A model generated the notes under the pieces. That model searched no databases. It was not told the DNA's origin and worked only from the letters and a program-made list of their open reading frames with translations. This document shows positions 7,920 to 15,861 of a DNA stretch of 37,990 bases, in pieces. Position 1 is the stretch's first letter, and every line of letters begins with the position of its first letter. Both the position numbers and the translations under genes were made by a program. This stretch comes from CBDCMJ01 sp965218875 (GTDB taxonomy: Bacteria; Chloroflexota; Dehalococcoidia; Lucifugimonadales; UBA3495): positions 1 through 37,990 of the forward strand of contig CBDCMJ010000007.1 of assembly GCA_965218875.1 (NCBI GenBank). The letters run 5' to 3'.

Positions 7920-8783
7920 TCATGGGGTTAAGGCCCGGCTCAGGGGAATACCGCTGTCAATGATCTCCTCCACCAGATCTGCGTACCACACAATCCCAAG
8001 GTCGAACCCGGAAGACTGGGTGATGGTAAGGTCTCCGATCACGACAGGGGTTTCCTGCAATGTGGGTTCCCCAGAATAGACTCCCAAGAAGGCAAATTGC
8101 TTTTCGCTGGCCGACATCACCCTGCCATCTTTAACGACCAGGTCGATTGGCTTCGAAATGACCACACTACCTGAGGACCCGGGAAACAGCTTGGCGTCGA
8201 TGAGGAAATAAGGTTGCCCTTGGAAACCAGCTCCCCATCTTGAAGCGATGATGCCCGATTTAACGATGGGGAACAGGTTCACGTGATCGTAGAATCCCTT
8301 CGGATAGCCTGCTACAAGGACGTCGCTTGAGGCTTCGACCTCGATGTTGTTCTTACCCGCGAAGTTATCGGAGTGAAGCAAGTACGGTGGGGCATATTGG
8401 TTGCCGCTTTTGACGCGGTTGGTCACCGCTTCGTGGATGTTTACTACCACAACGTCAACCGTATTGTCCGGGTGGAACTTGGCCGAGGCTTCTATTTCTT
8501 CTGTCCCAAGAATTACAGGGTCCCAATTTAAGGCTCCCGACTGATCCAGCTTTCTGAGGCAGAATGTAAATCTTGTTGGAAGGAACTCAACACCTTCGTT
8601 CTTCGGGATGACAACATGCCTGTTCGTGACCAGCCACACGTCCTCGACAGCCCGCCACTGTGGACCATCCCCGTCCTTGGCAGCGAGTCTGCTGTAGTAA
8701 AAACCCGACCCTTGCACAGAGAAACCAGCCGTCTTGGTTTCAATAATCGTTGAGATGAAGTTCAATGTGTCGTTAAGGTTCAT
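7920..8783 (-). CDS. Trypsin-like serine protease
   Basis: 287 residues without a signal peptide, so probably cytoplasmic. A chymotrypsin-fold triad is visible: His56 in 'WLVTNRHVV', Asp110 in 'NTVDVVVVNI' and Ser204 in 'FPGSSGSVV'. The glycine-rich 'GSGFYY' lies before the His and 'VLVAGYPKGFYD' lies between Asp and Ser, as in trypsin-like peptidase_2 domains. No PDZ domain is present. An AGAGGA ribosome binding site lies 5 bases before the ATG. Proteases of this class are increasingly found in bacterial defence loci, where they cleave a partner or host protein. Being 154 bases upstream of the TIR gene on the same strand, it may be the first gene of that operon or an independent neighbour. 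Confidence 0.8.
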   Translation of the reverse strand: MNLNDTLNFISTIIETKTAGFSVQGSGFYYSRLAAKDGDGPQWRAVEDVWLVTNRHVVIPKNEGVEFLPTRFTFCLRKLDQSGALNWDPVILGTEEIEASAKFHPDNTVDVVVVNIHEAVTNRVKSGNQYAPPYLLHSDNFAGKNNIEVEASSDVLVAGYPKGFYDHVNLFPIVKSGIIASRWGAGFQGQPYFLIDAKLFPGSSGSVVISKPIDLVVKDGRVMSASEKQFAFLGVYSGEPTLQETPVVIGDLTITQSSGFDLGIVWYADLVEEIIDSGIPLSRALTP

Positions 8784-9094
8784 GCAGTTCCTCTGCGCCG
8801 GCCACCAGCAAAGAGCTCACCGTCGAGGTGGACCGACAATCGATCTTTAGCTCCCAACGAAAGGAGCCCTGGCAGTACGCATCCCGACCCGCAACCAGGA
8901 CATTGATTTATTCCTCTTGAAATTTGGCCACACCGAATAGATAACCAACCGCCGGGTGGCGGGAGCAACTCCCCGTAGAATCCGAGTACCTTTGTCTCGA
9001 GTTTCCGGCTTTCGGCAAAGTCAGAGCTTCTCAGATCCGAACTTGCAGCGGCCGTGTCAGAGAATAGGCGATTACCACCACTAGGCGGTTTCAC
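8780..9094 (-). CDS. Possible small protein coupled to the protease gene
   Basis: 104 residues from a GTG at 9094. Its TGA overlaps the protease ATG (ATGA, 8780-8783), which is the main argument that it is translated. The middle contains a Cys cluster ('QCPGCGSGC') and the C-terminus 'SVHLDGELFAGGRRRG'. There is no clear ribosome binding site at the GTG and no recognised family. It could equally be an accidental open frame in the leader of the protease gene. Confidence 0.28.
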   Translation of the reverse strand: MKPPSGGNRLFSDTAAASSDLRSSDFAESRKLETKVLGFYGELLPPPGGWLSIRCGQISRGINQCPGCGSGCVLPGLLSLGAKDRLSVHLDGELFAGGRRRGTA

Positions 9095-9464
9095 AGTGTA
9101 GGTGGCTTGGACTGCTACGCTGGACGGCGCTCTCGCCAGTCCCTGTTCAATGTTCCCCTCCTCTCGACGGCAGATGACGACACGCGCGGCCGCCCGCCGT
9201 GACTTTCACAGTAGAATCCCACACAAGGACGGTCGCATGGCGCCCTTCTGCCACCCCGGGTGACATATTGGGCACATTTCCTCATTCTGGCGTCGGTTTT
9301 CATGAGCTTCATCCGTGTCTGCCAGCCTCATCGAAAGTTCTTGACCTGGTGCCGGAAAGCATTGGTCCGGTCCAGAAGGGTTTAATCCTGCATTCTTGAC
9401 GTGATTCGTATGGTTGCCTGGTGACCCGGCACGTCAATCCTTCTGTCCTGGCGACAATCTCAAT
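9095..9464. other. Intergenic stretch, nothing convincing
   Basis: About 370 bases between the HigA gene end and the possible small ORF. One 65-codon minus-strand frame (9312-9115) is rich in Arg and Cys but has no ribosome binding site. I see no RNA gene or repeat. Confidence 0.4.
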
Positions 9465-10712
9465 TTAGTCGCAGCCGAACTGCCGCCGCACTTCTCCAGT
9501 GCCTACAAACTGGGAAAGAAGCCGGTAATTACCCGTTTCATAACGAACGCGACCGGCGACGATAGCCGGGTGGACCTGGGATTCCCAGGCCATTTGCAGC
9601 ACCGCCATCGGCCCGGGATTTTCCAGAATCGTTCCGTAGTCCCAGATTTCCGGGGGTATTAAAGCGTCTTGTGCTAGTTGGTCTGCTTCCTGTTCTGTGG
9701 TATCGTTTCCACCTGATTCAACACCGCGCAGGCTGTGGTCATCCACAAACCCCGTCTCGCCACTGCAATCCCCGAGGTGGAGACCCGCGTGGCCCAGTTC
9801 GTGCAATAAAGTGAACCAGAAGTAATCTATGCGGTCATAGCGCAACGTCAGTCCGATCACCGGCCTGCCGTCCACAAGCCGCAAGGCGGCCCCGTCAAGA
9901 TGAGTCCTGGGGAGGTGATTCACAAACTCAAGGCCTATGCCATTCTGTGCGAGGAATTCCCTGGCTTGCACTGGTCCGTCTTCCGAAACACTCATCCGTG
10001 CCACCTCGCGCAGGAGCGGTGGGCTGATGGCGTCGGAACGATATTTAGCGACTGAACCCGTCTCTCTTGCCTGGGCCATTACCTGCCAGCACCACGCCCG
10101 GAGAGCGTAGTCGTCGGTCTTGGCGTTAACTCGGCGGCTATCATTCTTGCGGTACAAGGGAGCAGCGGCAAAGACCCTCCCGCCGGCCCGATCCATCAGG
10201 TCCGTGACCAACTCCTCCGCTTGGTCCTTGAGGTCCTGAATGCACGGAATCCATCCTTCCTTGGCCATGGCTCTTAAGGGGAATCTGCCAAATTCCAGGT
10301 CCGGGAGCGCGTCCGGTAAACTGGCTCCCGGCTCTTGTAACAGAACATCGGCGGGTATTCCCAGGTGTTGATGGAGAGCCCGGGCCATGGACATAGTTAT
10401 GGCCCTTTTTCCCGAAAGCACCTCCGAGACCTTGGCTCGGCTCCCGATAAACGGTGCCAAGTCGCGCGGCGCCAGATTAGCCTGGTCCATTCTGAACTTG
10501 ATGGCGGAAATGGGGTCGGGATATCCAATGGGGTGGTGACGCTCCTCATAGAGTTCCACCAGGTCGGTAAGCACGTCGAGTTCGACCCGGAAGGGGTCGT
10601 CAACATCCTCCACTGGTCCTTCTGGACCTGACAGCGCATCCATTAGTTCGGTTATCCGGGCCAGCGCAGCGTCATAGTCCTCTTCTGAGCGGATCGCCCG
10701 GACCTGTGCCAT
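9465..10712 (-). CDS. higA: HigA-type antitoxin fused to an ImmA/IrrE-like metallopeptidase
   Basis: 415 residues. Residues 1-60 are the acidic helical N-terminus of long HigA proteins ('LTDLVELYEERHHPIGYPDP'). Residues ~68-125 form an XRE helix-turn-helix ('LAPRDLAPFIGSRAKVSEVL' then 'SGKRAITMSMARAL'). The C-terminal part is a zinc metallopeptidase-like domain with HELGH at 304-308 in 'FTLLHELGHAGLHLG' and a downstream 'EQEADQLAQDAL' that supplies the third ligand. The antitoxin binds HigB and represses the operon; the peptidase part may cleave a regulator, as ImmA does. It starts 2 bases after the higB stop, the reversed toxin-first order typical of higBA. Ordinary HigA antitoxins are only ~100-130 residues, so this is the long form. 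Confidence 0.85.
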   Translation of the reverse strand: MAQVRAIRSEEDYDAALARITELMDALSGPEGPVEDVDDPFRVELDVLTDLVELYEERHHPIGYPDPISAIKFRMDQANLAPRDLAPFIGSRAKVSEVLSGKRAITMSMARALHQHLGIPADVLLQEPGASLPDALPDLEFGRFPLRAMAKEGWIPCIQDLKDQAEELVTDLMDRAGGRVFAAAPLYRKNDSRRVNAKTDDYALRAWCWQVMAQARETGSVAKYRSDAISPPLLREVARMSVSEDGPVQAREFLAQNGIGLEFVNHLPRTHLDGAALRLVDGRPVIGLTLRYDRIDYFWFTLLHELGHAGLHLGDCSGETGFVDDHSLRGVESGGNDTTEQEADQLAQDALIPPEIWDYGTILENPGPMAVLQMAWESQVHPAIVAGRVRYETGNYRLLSQFVGTGEVRRQFGCD

Positions 10713-10714
10713 GA

Positions 10715-11008
10715 TTACACCTCCTCTGCGTTGATACGGTTATACTCCCTGTGGGTGCCTACAAAACGTATGTAGACCATTCTCCCGGGGTAGAATATTC
10801 TGGCGACGATTCGATAGTCGTTGTGACGGATTCGGAAGACCACTCGGTCCCGGCCGATAATGCTGGCATTGGGATAGCGCTCCAAGACCTGTGCGGGAGT
10901 AGTCCAGTCTGCTTGCTCCACCTCCCGATACCACGATAGTAGAGGCTGCTCTGATTCCGGATGACGCTCCCAGAAATCGCGGAGCGCTCTTTTCGAAATG
11001 ATCCGCAC
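10715..11008 (-). CDS. higB: HigB-type mRNA interferase toxin
   Basis: 97 residues. The sequence matches the HigB_toxin group (RelE superfamily): 'MRIISKRALRDFWERHPESE', 'WYREVEQADWTTPAQVL', 'YPNASIIGRDRVVFRI', and the C-terminal 'YRIVARIFYPGRMVYIRFVG' with 'THREYNRI'. The Arg/His/Tyr residues near the end are those used for ribosome-dependent mRNA cleavage. The start is a GTG at 11008; upstream in frame a TGA intervenes almost at once, so no longer protein is possible. A GGGAGG sequence lies about 13 bases upstream, rather far. It is transcribed from the promoter at 11039-11067. Confidence 0.88.
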   Translation of the reverse strand: MRIISKRALRDFWERHPESEQPLLSWYREVEQADWTTPAQVLERYPNASIIGRDRVVFRIRHNDYRIVARIFYPGRMVYIRFVGTHREYNRINAEEV

Positions 11009-11038
11009 AACAGGATATCAATCCTCCCTATTATTTAT

Positions 11039-11067
11039 ATGCTAGTGTGTTCCCAAAACATTGTCAA
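11039..11067 (-). promoter_or_regulatory. Sigma-70-type promoter of higBA
   Basis: On the minus strand TTGACA (11067-11062) is followed after exactly 17 bases by TAGCAT (11044-11039), about 30 bases before the higB GTG. The -35 is a perfect match and the -10 fits four of six positions. Repression by HigA is expected from the family. Confidence 0.7.
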
Positions 11068-11244
11068 TAACCAAACAAACCCAATTGCGAACCGGCAGTC
11101 GTGCTCCCACCCGAAATCTGTCCTCTTATGGAACGGCACAATCGCGGGCTGGTGGTGCTCGGAAAAGAAGGGCCACCTTGGTAGGGTGGCCGTCAGTTGG
11201 GCACCTGAACCCCTGTCTACCCACCATCACGGATTCGTCTTCCT

Positions 11245-11650
11245 AGCGGGTCTGGACGAACGGCTCAAGGCCGACGCGGATGACACCTACTCGCTCCTCG
11301 CCAGGGGCTGCTGCACAGCAAGGTGGGAGACGACCATCGCGCGGCGGAAGACTTCAGCCGGGTCATCGAGTTGGAGCCGGACAATGCCGTGGCCCACCGG
11401 AACCGGGGGCTTGCCCTGAGCCGGCAGAACCAGTACGAGGAAGCGGTTGGTGATTTCAACCGGGCCATTACCCTTGACCCGGGGAAGCCCAGTCCCACTG
11501 CGCGAGGGGTATGGCCCCCATTGAGCTGGGCCGGTACGCCAAGGCGGTCGAGGGCCTGGACGAGGCCGCCGCGCTGGACCCGCGGCATCCCTTCGCTGAA
11601 GCCGGCCGGCAAGTCGCCGCAGAATTCGCCGGGAGCAATGTCGGCACATA
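11245..11650 (+). pseudogene. Frameshifted TPR-repeat gene
   Basis: Three successive frames each encode part of a tetratricopeptide protein. The first gives 'LDERLKADADDTYSLLARG'. The second (from about 11293) gives 'DDHRAAEDFSRVIELEPDNA' and then 'NQYEEAVGDFNRAITLDPG'. The third (from 11511) gives 'LGRYAKAVEGLDEAAALDP'. Spliced together these make about three TPR units with the usual spacing. At least two frameshifts are needed and no start is visible, so the gene is dead, unless the shifts are sequencing or assembly errors. TPR proteins are protein-interaction scaffolds; the original role cannot be told. Confidence 0.65.
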
Positions 11651-11765
11651 TTGCGGGTGCCGGAGGCTCGTGCAAGGAATCCCCGCCGCCATTGTCGCTC
11701 ACCGTCCACCGGGCAAGGATCGCGGCATCAATGACCGGGCATGAGACCGGCGGCGGATTACTCCA

Positions 11766-12032
11766 CTACTCCGTGCCCCGGTTAGCCTTCGGCACGATGA
11801 TCGCCATGCCGCCGGGGATTGAATACGCCAGCCGGGCCACGTGCCACACCTCTCCGCCGGTGAGGACCGCGCCATCGAACCACTGGGCCACGCGTTCATA
11901 GTCGATGCCAAGGCGCTGGGCGAACTTCTCCCGCGACAGACCGGCAAGCTCGATCAGCCTTTCCAGCCGCTCACCGAAGTCCTCCGGGAAAGGCGGGGAG
12001 CAACAGCCCTCCTCCCGTTCCATTTCGTTCAT
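11766..12032 (-). CDS. Small XRE-type helix-turn-helix protein
   Basis: 88 residues from the ATG at 12032, chosen because GGAGG lies 7 bases before it; the longer upstream frame lacks such a site. The core 'FPEDFGERLERLIELAGLSR' and 'EKFAQRLGIDYERVAQWFDG' is a Cro/CI-type HTH. The C-terminal 'VARLAYSIPGGMAIIVPKAN' matches the tail of the protein at 34844-35200. The two share the order acidic lead-in, 'PEDF.ERL.RL.E.AGL', HTH, then 'L...PGG', so they are paralogues. It is divergent from the replication-relaxation-like gene at 12613 and may control the region between. Confidence 0.7.
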   Translation of the reverse strand: MNEMEREEGCCSPPFPEDFGERLERLIELAGLSREKFAQRLGIDYERVAQWFDGAVLTGGEVWHVARLAYSIPGGMAIIVPKANRGTE

Positions 12033-12612
12033 AGACCTACCTCCCATTTGTCCTTGTCCATGCACGCCCGCTCCTGCGGTAATTGCGCCCCGGTTCCCAA
12101 ATGTACCGGTGCCCGATGACACCCTTATTGTCCGCCAGCCAACCGCCCAGCCTGTTTGCGCCCGCAGCTACTGCGCCGGCGGCAAGCATTCCGGCTATCG
12201 GGCCGTCCACCCTGTCATTGTCAGCAGTACATCCCCCAACGGCAGCCCCACCGGCCTTGTCGGCCCAAAGCTCGCTGGCAGGGTCGTGTGCGACGGTCTG
12301 ACCCGGGCGTCCGCTGCCCGTCCATTATATGCCTCTATACCTCGCCAAATCGCCGCTTGCCCGAGCCGTCCCCGGGATTACCGACATGCTGGTCCCGTGT
12401 CATCGCCGGAGCCCGCCATACCAGCATGGCGCTGCCAGCAACCGTTTCCGGCCATCGGATGACGATATAAGTAATCTGCTATTCCCACCCAGGCGTATAT
12501 TAAGTATCCGATATACGAATAAATCCTCCTCAACGCCGCCTTTAGTGTTTGCTGGACCCGCCGCGATACTCAGCGGTGCAATGGGAGGGGTATGGATGCA
12601 GGAGGGATGGCA
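12033..12612. other. Divergent intergenic region with one inverted repeat
   Basis: About 580 bases between the small XRE gene (minus) and the replication-relaxation-like gene (plus). The sequence turns from GC-rich to AT-rich near 12460-12540, as expected for a control region. It contains the inverted repeat at 12494-12517. No gene is supported. Confidence 0.5.
12494..12517. promoter_or_regulatory. 7-10-7 inverted repeat, candidate operator
   Basis: CGTATAT, ten bases, then ATATACG: perfect 7-bp arms. It lies 96 bases before the chosen start of the gene at 12613 within an AT-rich patch. The layout (7-bp arms, 10-base spacer) is the same as at 23834-23857. The obvious candidate ligand is one of the XRE proteins. 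Confidence 0.45.
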
Positions 12613-14385
12613 ATGGCGACCCGGCAACCACTGAACGAAGAGCAGCGACGACTCTTGAAAATAACCGCCAGGATGCCCCTGGCCAGCGTGGCCAACCTCG
12701 CGCCCATCCTGGGCATGACCGAGGAACGGGTAAGGCGGATGCTGGGAACCCTCCACAACGGAGGCTGGATCGAGTCGGTGATGCGGGGCATGACCGAGCG
12801 GAGGCAGCACCGCTGGTTCCTGACCCGCAAGGCCGTGGACGCCCTCTACGTCACCGACCACCGACACCCCAGCCCCAGGGAGGAGGCCCGCGCCCAAGGG
12901 CTGGCCGAGTTCCACCCCGAGGGCGAAATGCCGTCTGATTACACTGACCGGTTCGCCCTGGACCACGACCATCCCGCCCACCTGGAGGACCAGGACAGTT
13001 CTCCCTTTTCCGGCGTCTCCCGTCCGGTAGAGGATGAATCCGTGGTCGGCCCCGGCCACGAGCACCCGCCCTGGACCGCCACGTCCCGGGGCATCGAGAC
13101 ATCCCTGCGCCGCCTCGCCATGCTGGAGCCGGTCTACGCCCTGGCGCCGGACCTGCTGCGCAGCGGGCGGGTCGTCAGGCCCCCCGACCAGACGGCAGCC
13201 TCCAGGCAGGCCCGGATGACCGACTTCCGGCTGCTGCGTCGCGGCGGCTTCTACCACGCCGTGGCCCGCTACGGCCCGGACATCTGGACCCCCTTCACCT
13301 ACGCGGGCCTGCACGCTACCGAACGGGTTCTCCACCGCAAGGAGCAGCACCGCTTCTGGGGCGTGGACTGCTACTCCCACGAGGAGGACCGCTATCTCCG
13401 CATCGGCAACCGGCTCTTCTACGAGAACCCCGACCAGGAGGTGGAACCCTCGGCCCAGATCGTGGTGGCATCCGACGCCTGGGCCAGGGAACTGGCCCGG
13501 AGCACCCTGTCCGGCGACACGCCCACCCTGTTCTGCACCCCCGACGGGCAGTGCAGCGAGGCGGTGGAGTTGCGGCCCTCCCGGGACCTGGTGTCCGACC
13601 CCGCCGGTCATCCCACCGTGGGAAGGCCCGAGGCGGCCAACCTATGGCTTCAGCAGAACCCGGACATGGCGGCCATCGACGGCAGGACCGCCCACCGGCT
13701 GTTCCTGGCCGTCTGCCAGTTCCCGGCTATGCGGGCCTCCTGGCTGGCCGAGGTGATCCAGGATTCTCCCGGCGAGGTGCGCCGCCACCTGAGAAGGTTC
13801 GTGGAGACCGGCCTGGTGGCCGTCTTCGACGGGCGGCACTACCTGTCGGAGCTGGGGATGAAGCGGGCGGCCAACATGAGCCGGGTGCTGCCCGGCATCA
13901 TCAAGTCCCGGCACGGCCCCTACCTGGACCGCTGGTACCGGGAGCACGAGCAGCGGCACAACGACGGGGTGAACCGGCTGGTGGTCCAGTTTGCCAGGGA
14001 GGGGGCAGAGGCGGTGGCCGGCTGGAGAGGCGAGGTCAACGTGCCCGGCCTGACCCAGGTGCGCCCCGACCTGCTGGCGCTGGCGAGCGAGGGTCCTTAC
14101 GGGGAAGGGACCTACTACCTGGAGTTCGAGCGCCGCGCCGTGCAGCGATGGCAGGTGGCGGAGAAGCTGGGTCCCTACCGGCGGATCGCCGCTACGGGAC
14201 GTCCGTTGCCCCTGCTGGTGGTGTGCGAGACGGAGCGGGGGGAAGAGAGCTTCCGGGCCGCTGCCAGCGCAGGACTGCCCATGCTGACCGCCACCCTGGA
14301 GCGGGCGCTGGCCGGGCCGCTGACCGGGGGAGCAACCGTATGGCGCAGGAACGGCACCCAGGTCGCGCTGCATTGCCGCCGGTAA
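12613..14385 (+). CDS. Replication-relaxation-like protein (winged helices + possible nuclease-like C-terminus)
   Basis: 590 residues from the ATG at 12613, which has AGGAGG seven bases upstream; ATGs at 12592 and 12607 are less well placed. A winged helix opens the protein ('LLKITARMPLASVANLAPIL', 'RRMLGTLHNGGWIES'). A second lies mid-protein ('AHRLFLAVCQFPAMRASWLA', 'RRFVETGLVAVFDGRHY'). The C-terminus has 'QVRPDLLALASEG' (Asp486) and 'YYLEFERRAVQRWQ' (Glu504, Glu506), followed by an alpha/beta ending. The Asp...Glu-x-Glu arrangement resembles the core of PD-(D/E)xK-like folds and is shared with the protein at 32889. Replication-relaxation proteins are encoded on plasmids and integrative elements, with a role in transfer or replication that is poorly defined. 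The nuclease idea is inference. Confidence 0.65.
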   Translation: MATRQPLNEEQRRLLKITARMPLASVANLAPILGMTEERVRRMLGTLHNGGWIESVMRGMTERRQHRWFLTRKAVDALYVTDHRHPSPREEARAQGLAEFHPEGEMPSDYTDRFALDHDHPAHLEDQDSSPFSGVSRPVEDESVVGPGHEHPPWTATSRGIETSLRRLAMLEPVYALAPDLLRSGRVVRPPDQTAASRQARMTDFRLLRRGGFYHAVARYGPDIWTPFTYAGLHATERVLHRKEQHRFWGVDCYSHEEDRYLRIGNRLFYENPDQEVEPSAQIVVASDAWARELARSTLSGDTPTLFCTPDGQCSEAVELRPSRDLVSDPAGHPTVGRPEAANLWLQQNPDMAAIDGRTAHRLFLAVCQFPAMRASWLAEVIQDSPGEVRRHLRRFVETGLVAVFDGRHYLSELGMKRAANMSRVLPGIIKSRHGPYLDRWYREHEQRHNDGVNRLVVQFAREGAEAVAGWRGEVNVPGLTQVRPDLLALASEGPYGEGTYYLEFERRAVQRWQVAEKLGPYRRIAATGRPLPLLVVCETERGEESFRAAASAGLPMLTATLERALAGPLTGGATVWRRNGTQVALHCRR

Positions 14386-14407
14386 CCGTAAGAATTCCGG
14401 CGGCAAT
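14372..14407 (+). terminator. Stem-loop spanning the stop codon
   Basis: ATTGCCGCCGG (14372-14382) and CCGGCGGCAAT (14397-14407) form a perfect 11-bp stem with a 14-base loop that contains the TAA stop. There is no following T tract, so it may act as a 3' mRNA end or stabiliser rather than a classical intrinsic terminator. Confidence 0.5.
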
Positions 14408-14914
14408 TCACCGATTGCCTGGGTGCAAGAGTTCCGAGGCGGTTACGGTATCCTCCCCAGGCACGGCCCAGGGAGAGGCGTCGCCTCTTGATTCGGCGCT
14501 TCGCGCGGCGTGTTACTCGCCTCTGGCGCCGGAATGTTGCCGATGTCGCCACCGCCGTAATCTTGCTTTTCCGGTTATCTTACCCCCATTTGCGCGCCGT
14601 TAACATAACAATCCCGGCTCACATCCCTTCAGAATTCGTCACCCGCAGGCGTTGACAAATGCAGTCCGGGTTTGTTAGTTTTTCGCGGACAAATCGTGTC
14701 ATTGCTTTCAGACGGCTGGACGCCGACCCATTCGCGGTGGCCGCCACCGTTGCGGCGTGGGCGCTGTTCGGCAGACGGACCAGGATTCCGGGGAGAGGTC
14801 GTACATACCGGCATGGTGGGAAGTCCTGTAGAGAAACAATCAGTTGAGACGGCGACCGGCCTCCGTGCCCAGGCCGCGCCGCGGGGCGTTGCCCCCAGTC
14901 CGGTTCTACCCCCC
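14408..14914. other. Non-coding stretch
   Basis: About 500 bases with no supported gene. A TTGACA at 14653-14658 has only a poor -10 partner (TTAGTT or TAGTTT 17-18 bases on). It could be a weak plus-strand promoter, but nothing convincing starts after it. Confidence 0.4.
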
Positions 14915-15097
14915 CTGACAGGGGTAGGTATTTGGTGTTTCCCGCTTCGGGACGATAGATTTCTTCAGGTTAGGCGACGGGCCAGGATGTGGTTCAGGAA
15001 GCAACAATACCCTTGTCAACCCGTCTGTTTGGCGCCGAAAAGGTGCTAGAAAGCCATTTGCCTTCCAAGTCCACAAATTTATACCTACCCCTGTCAG
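14915..15097. mobile_element. 183-bp segment bounded by a 17-bp perfect inverted repeat (MITE-like)
   Basis: CTGACAGGGGTAGGTAT at 14915-14931 recurs exactly as its reverse complement at 15081-15097, enclosing 149 bases without coding capacity. Runs of C lie immediately outside both ends (CCC on each side, and ten Cs just after). The size and perfect ends fit a miniature non-autonomous transposon. The right end coincides with the place where the FN3 reading frame loses its expected upstream part. A solitary inverted repeat acting as a transcription or RNA element is the alternative. No matching transposase end is seen in the window. Confidence 0.5.
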
Positions 15098-15127
15098 CCC
15101 GGCCCCCCCCCCACGAACCTCGGGGCT

Positions 15128-15861
15128 GACGCCGAGCACGATGAAGTCACCCTCACCTGGGTAGAGTCAACTGACGAGAGCGTGACCCACTACGCCATCC
15201 TGCGCCGCAACCGGGACACCGACGAGGCGGGCGTCTTCCAGGTGATCGAGAACGACGCCGGTCCCGGAGTCAGCTACACCGACAGCACGGTAGCGGCGGA
15301 GAGCAGGTACGTGTACCGGGTGAAGGCGGTCAGCCCCACCGGGGTCAGCCGCTGGTCCGGCTACGCCGACGCCGACACCCCGGCCGCGCCGGAACCGACA
15401 GCAACGCCGGAACCGACACCGGAACCGACACCCACGGCCACGCCTGATCCCACACCCACGCCCACGCCGGAACCAGAGGAACCGGAGGAGCCGGAGACTG
15501 CCGAGGTCACAGCGGAGGCGGACGCCACCGGGGATAAACCGCCGGCCCCGCCAATGGACCTTGAGGCGGATGCCGAGCATGATGAGGTCACCCTCACTTG
15601 GACGGCTTCAACCGACGACACCGTCACCCACTACGCCATCCTGCGCCGCAACCCGGACACCGACGAGGCGGGCGTCTTCCTGGTGATCGAGGCCGACGCC
15701 GGTCCCGGAGTCAGCTACACCGACAGCACGGTTGCGGCGGAGAGCCGCTACGTCTACCGGGTGAAGGCGGTCAGCCCCACCGGGGTCAGCCGCTGGTCCG
15801 GCTACGTCAACGCCGACACCCCGGCCGCCCCGGAACCGACAGCAACGCCGGAACCCACGCC
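15128..15861 (+). repeat. Tandem duplication of an FN3 unit, 441-bp period
   Basis: The FN3-coding segment starting near 15128 recurs 441 bp (147 codons) downstream, starting near 15569, with only scattered substitutions. It covers 'AEHDEVTLTW', 'THYAILRRN', 'DTDEAGVF' and 'SYTDSTVAAESRYVYRVKAV' and ends in the same 'AAPEPTATPEPT' linker. High identity at DNA level, including silent sites, indicates a recent duplication or gene conversion. Confidence 0.85.

Noticed and set aside
12400..13611. Minus-strand frame of 403 codons
   Set aside because: Antisense shadow of the GC-rich gene at 12613-14385; Gly/Val/His-rich without domains.
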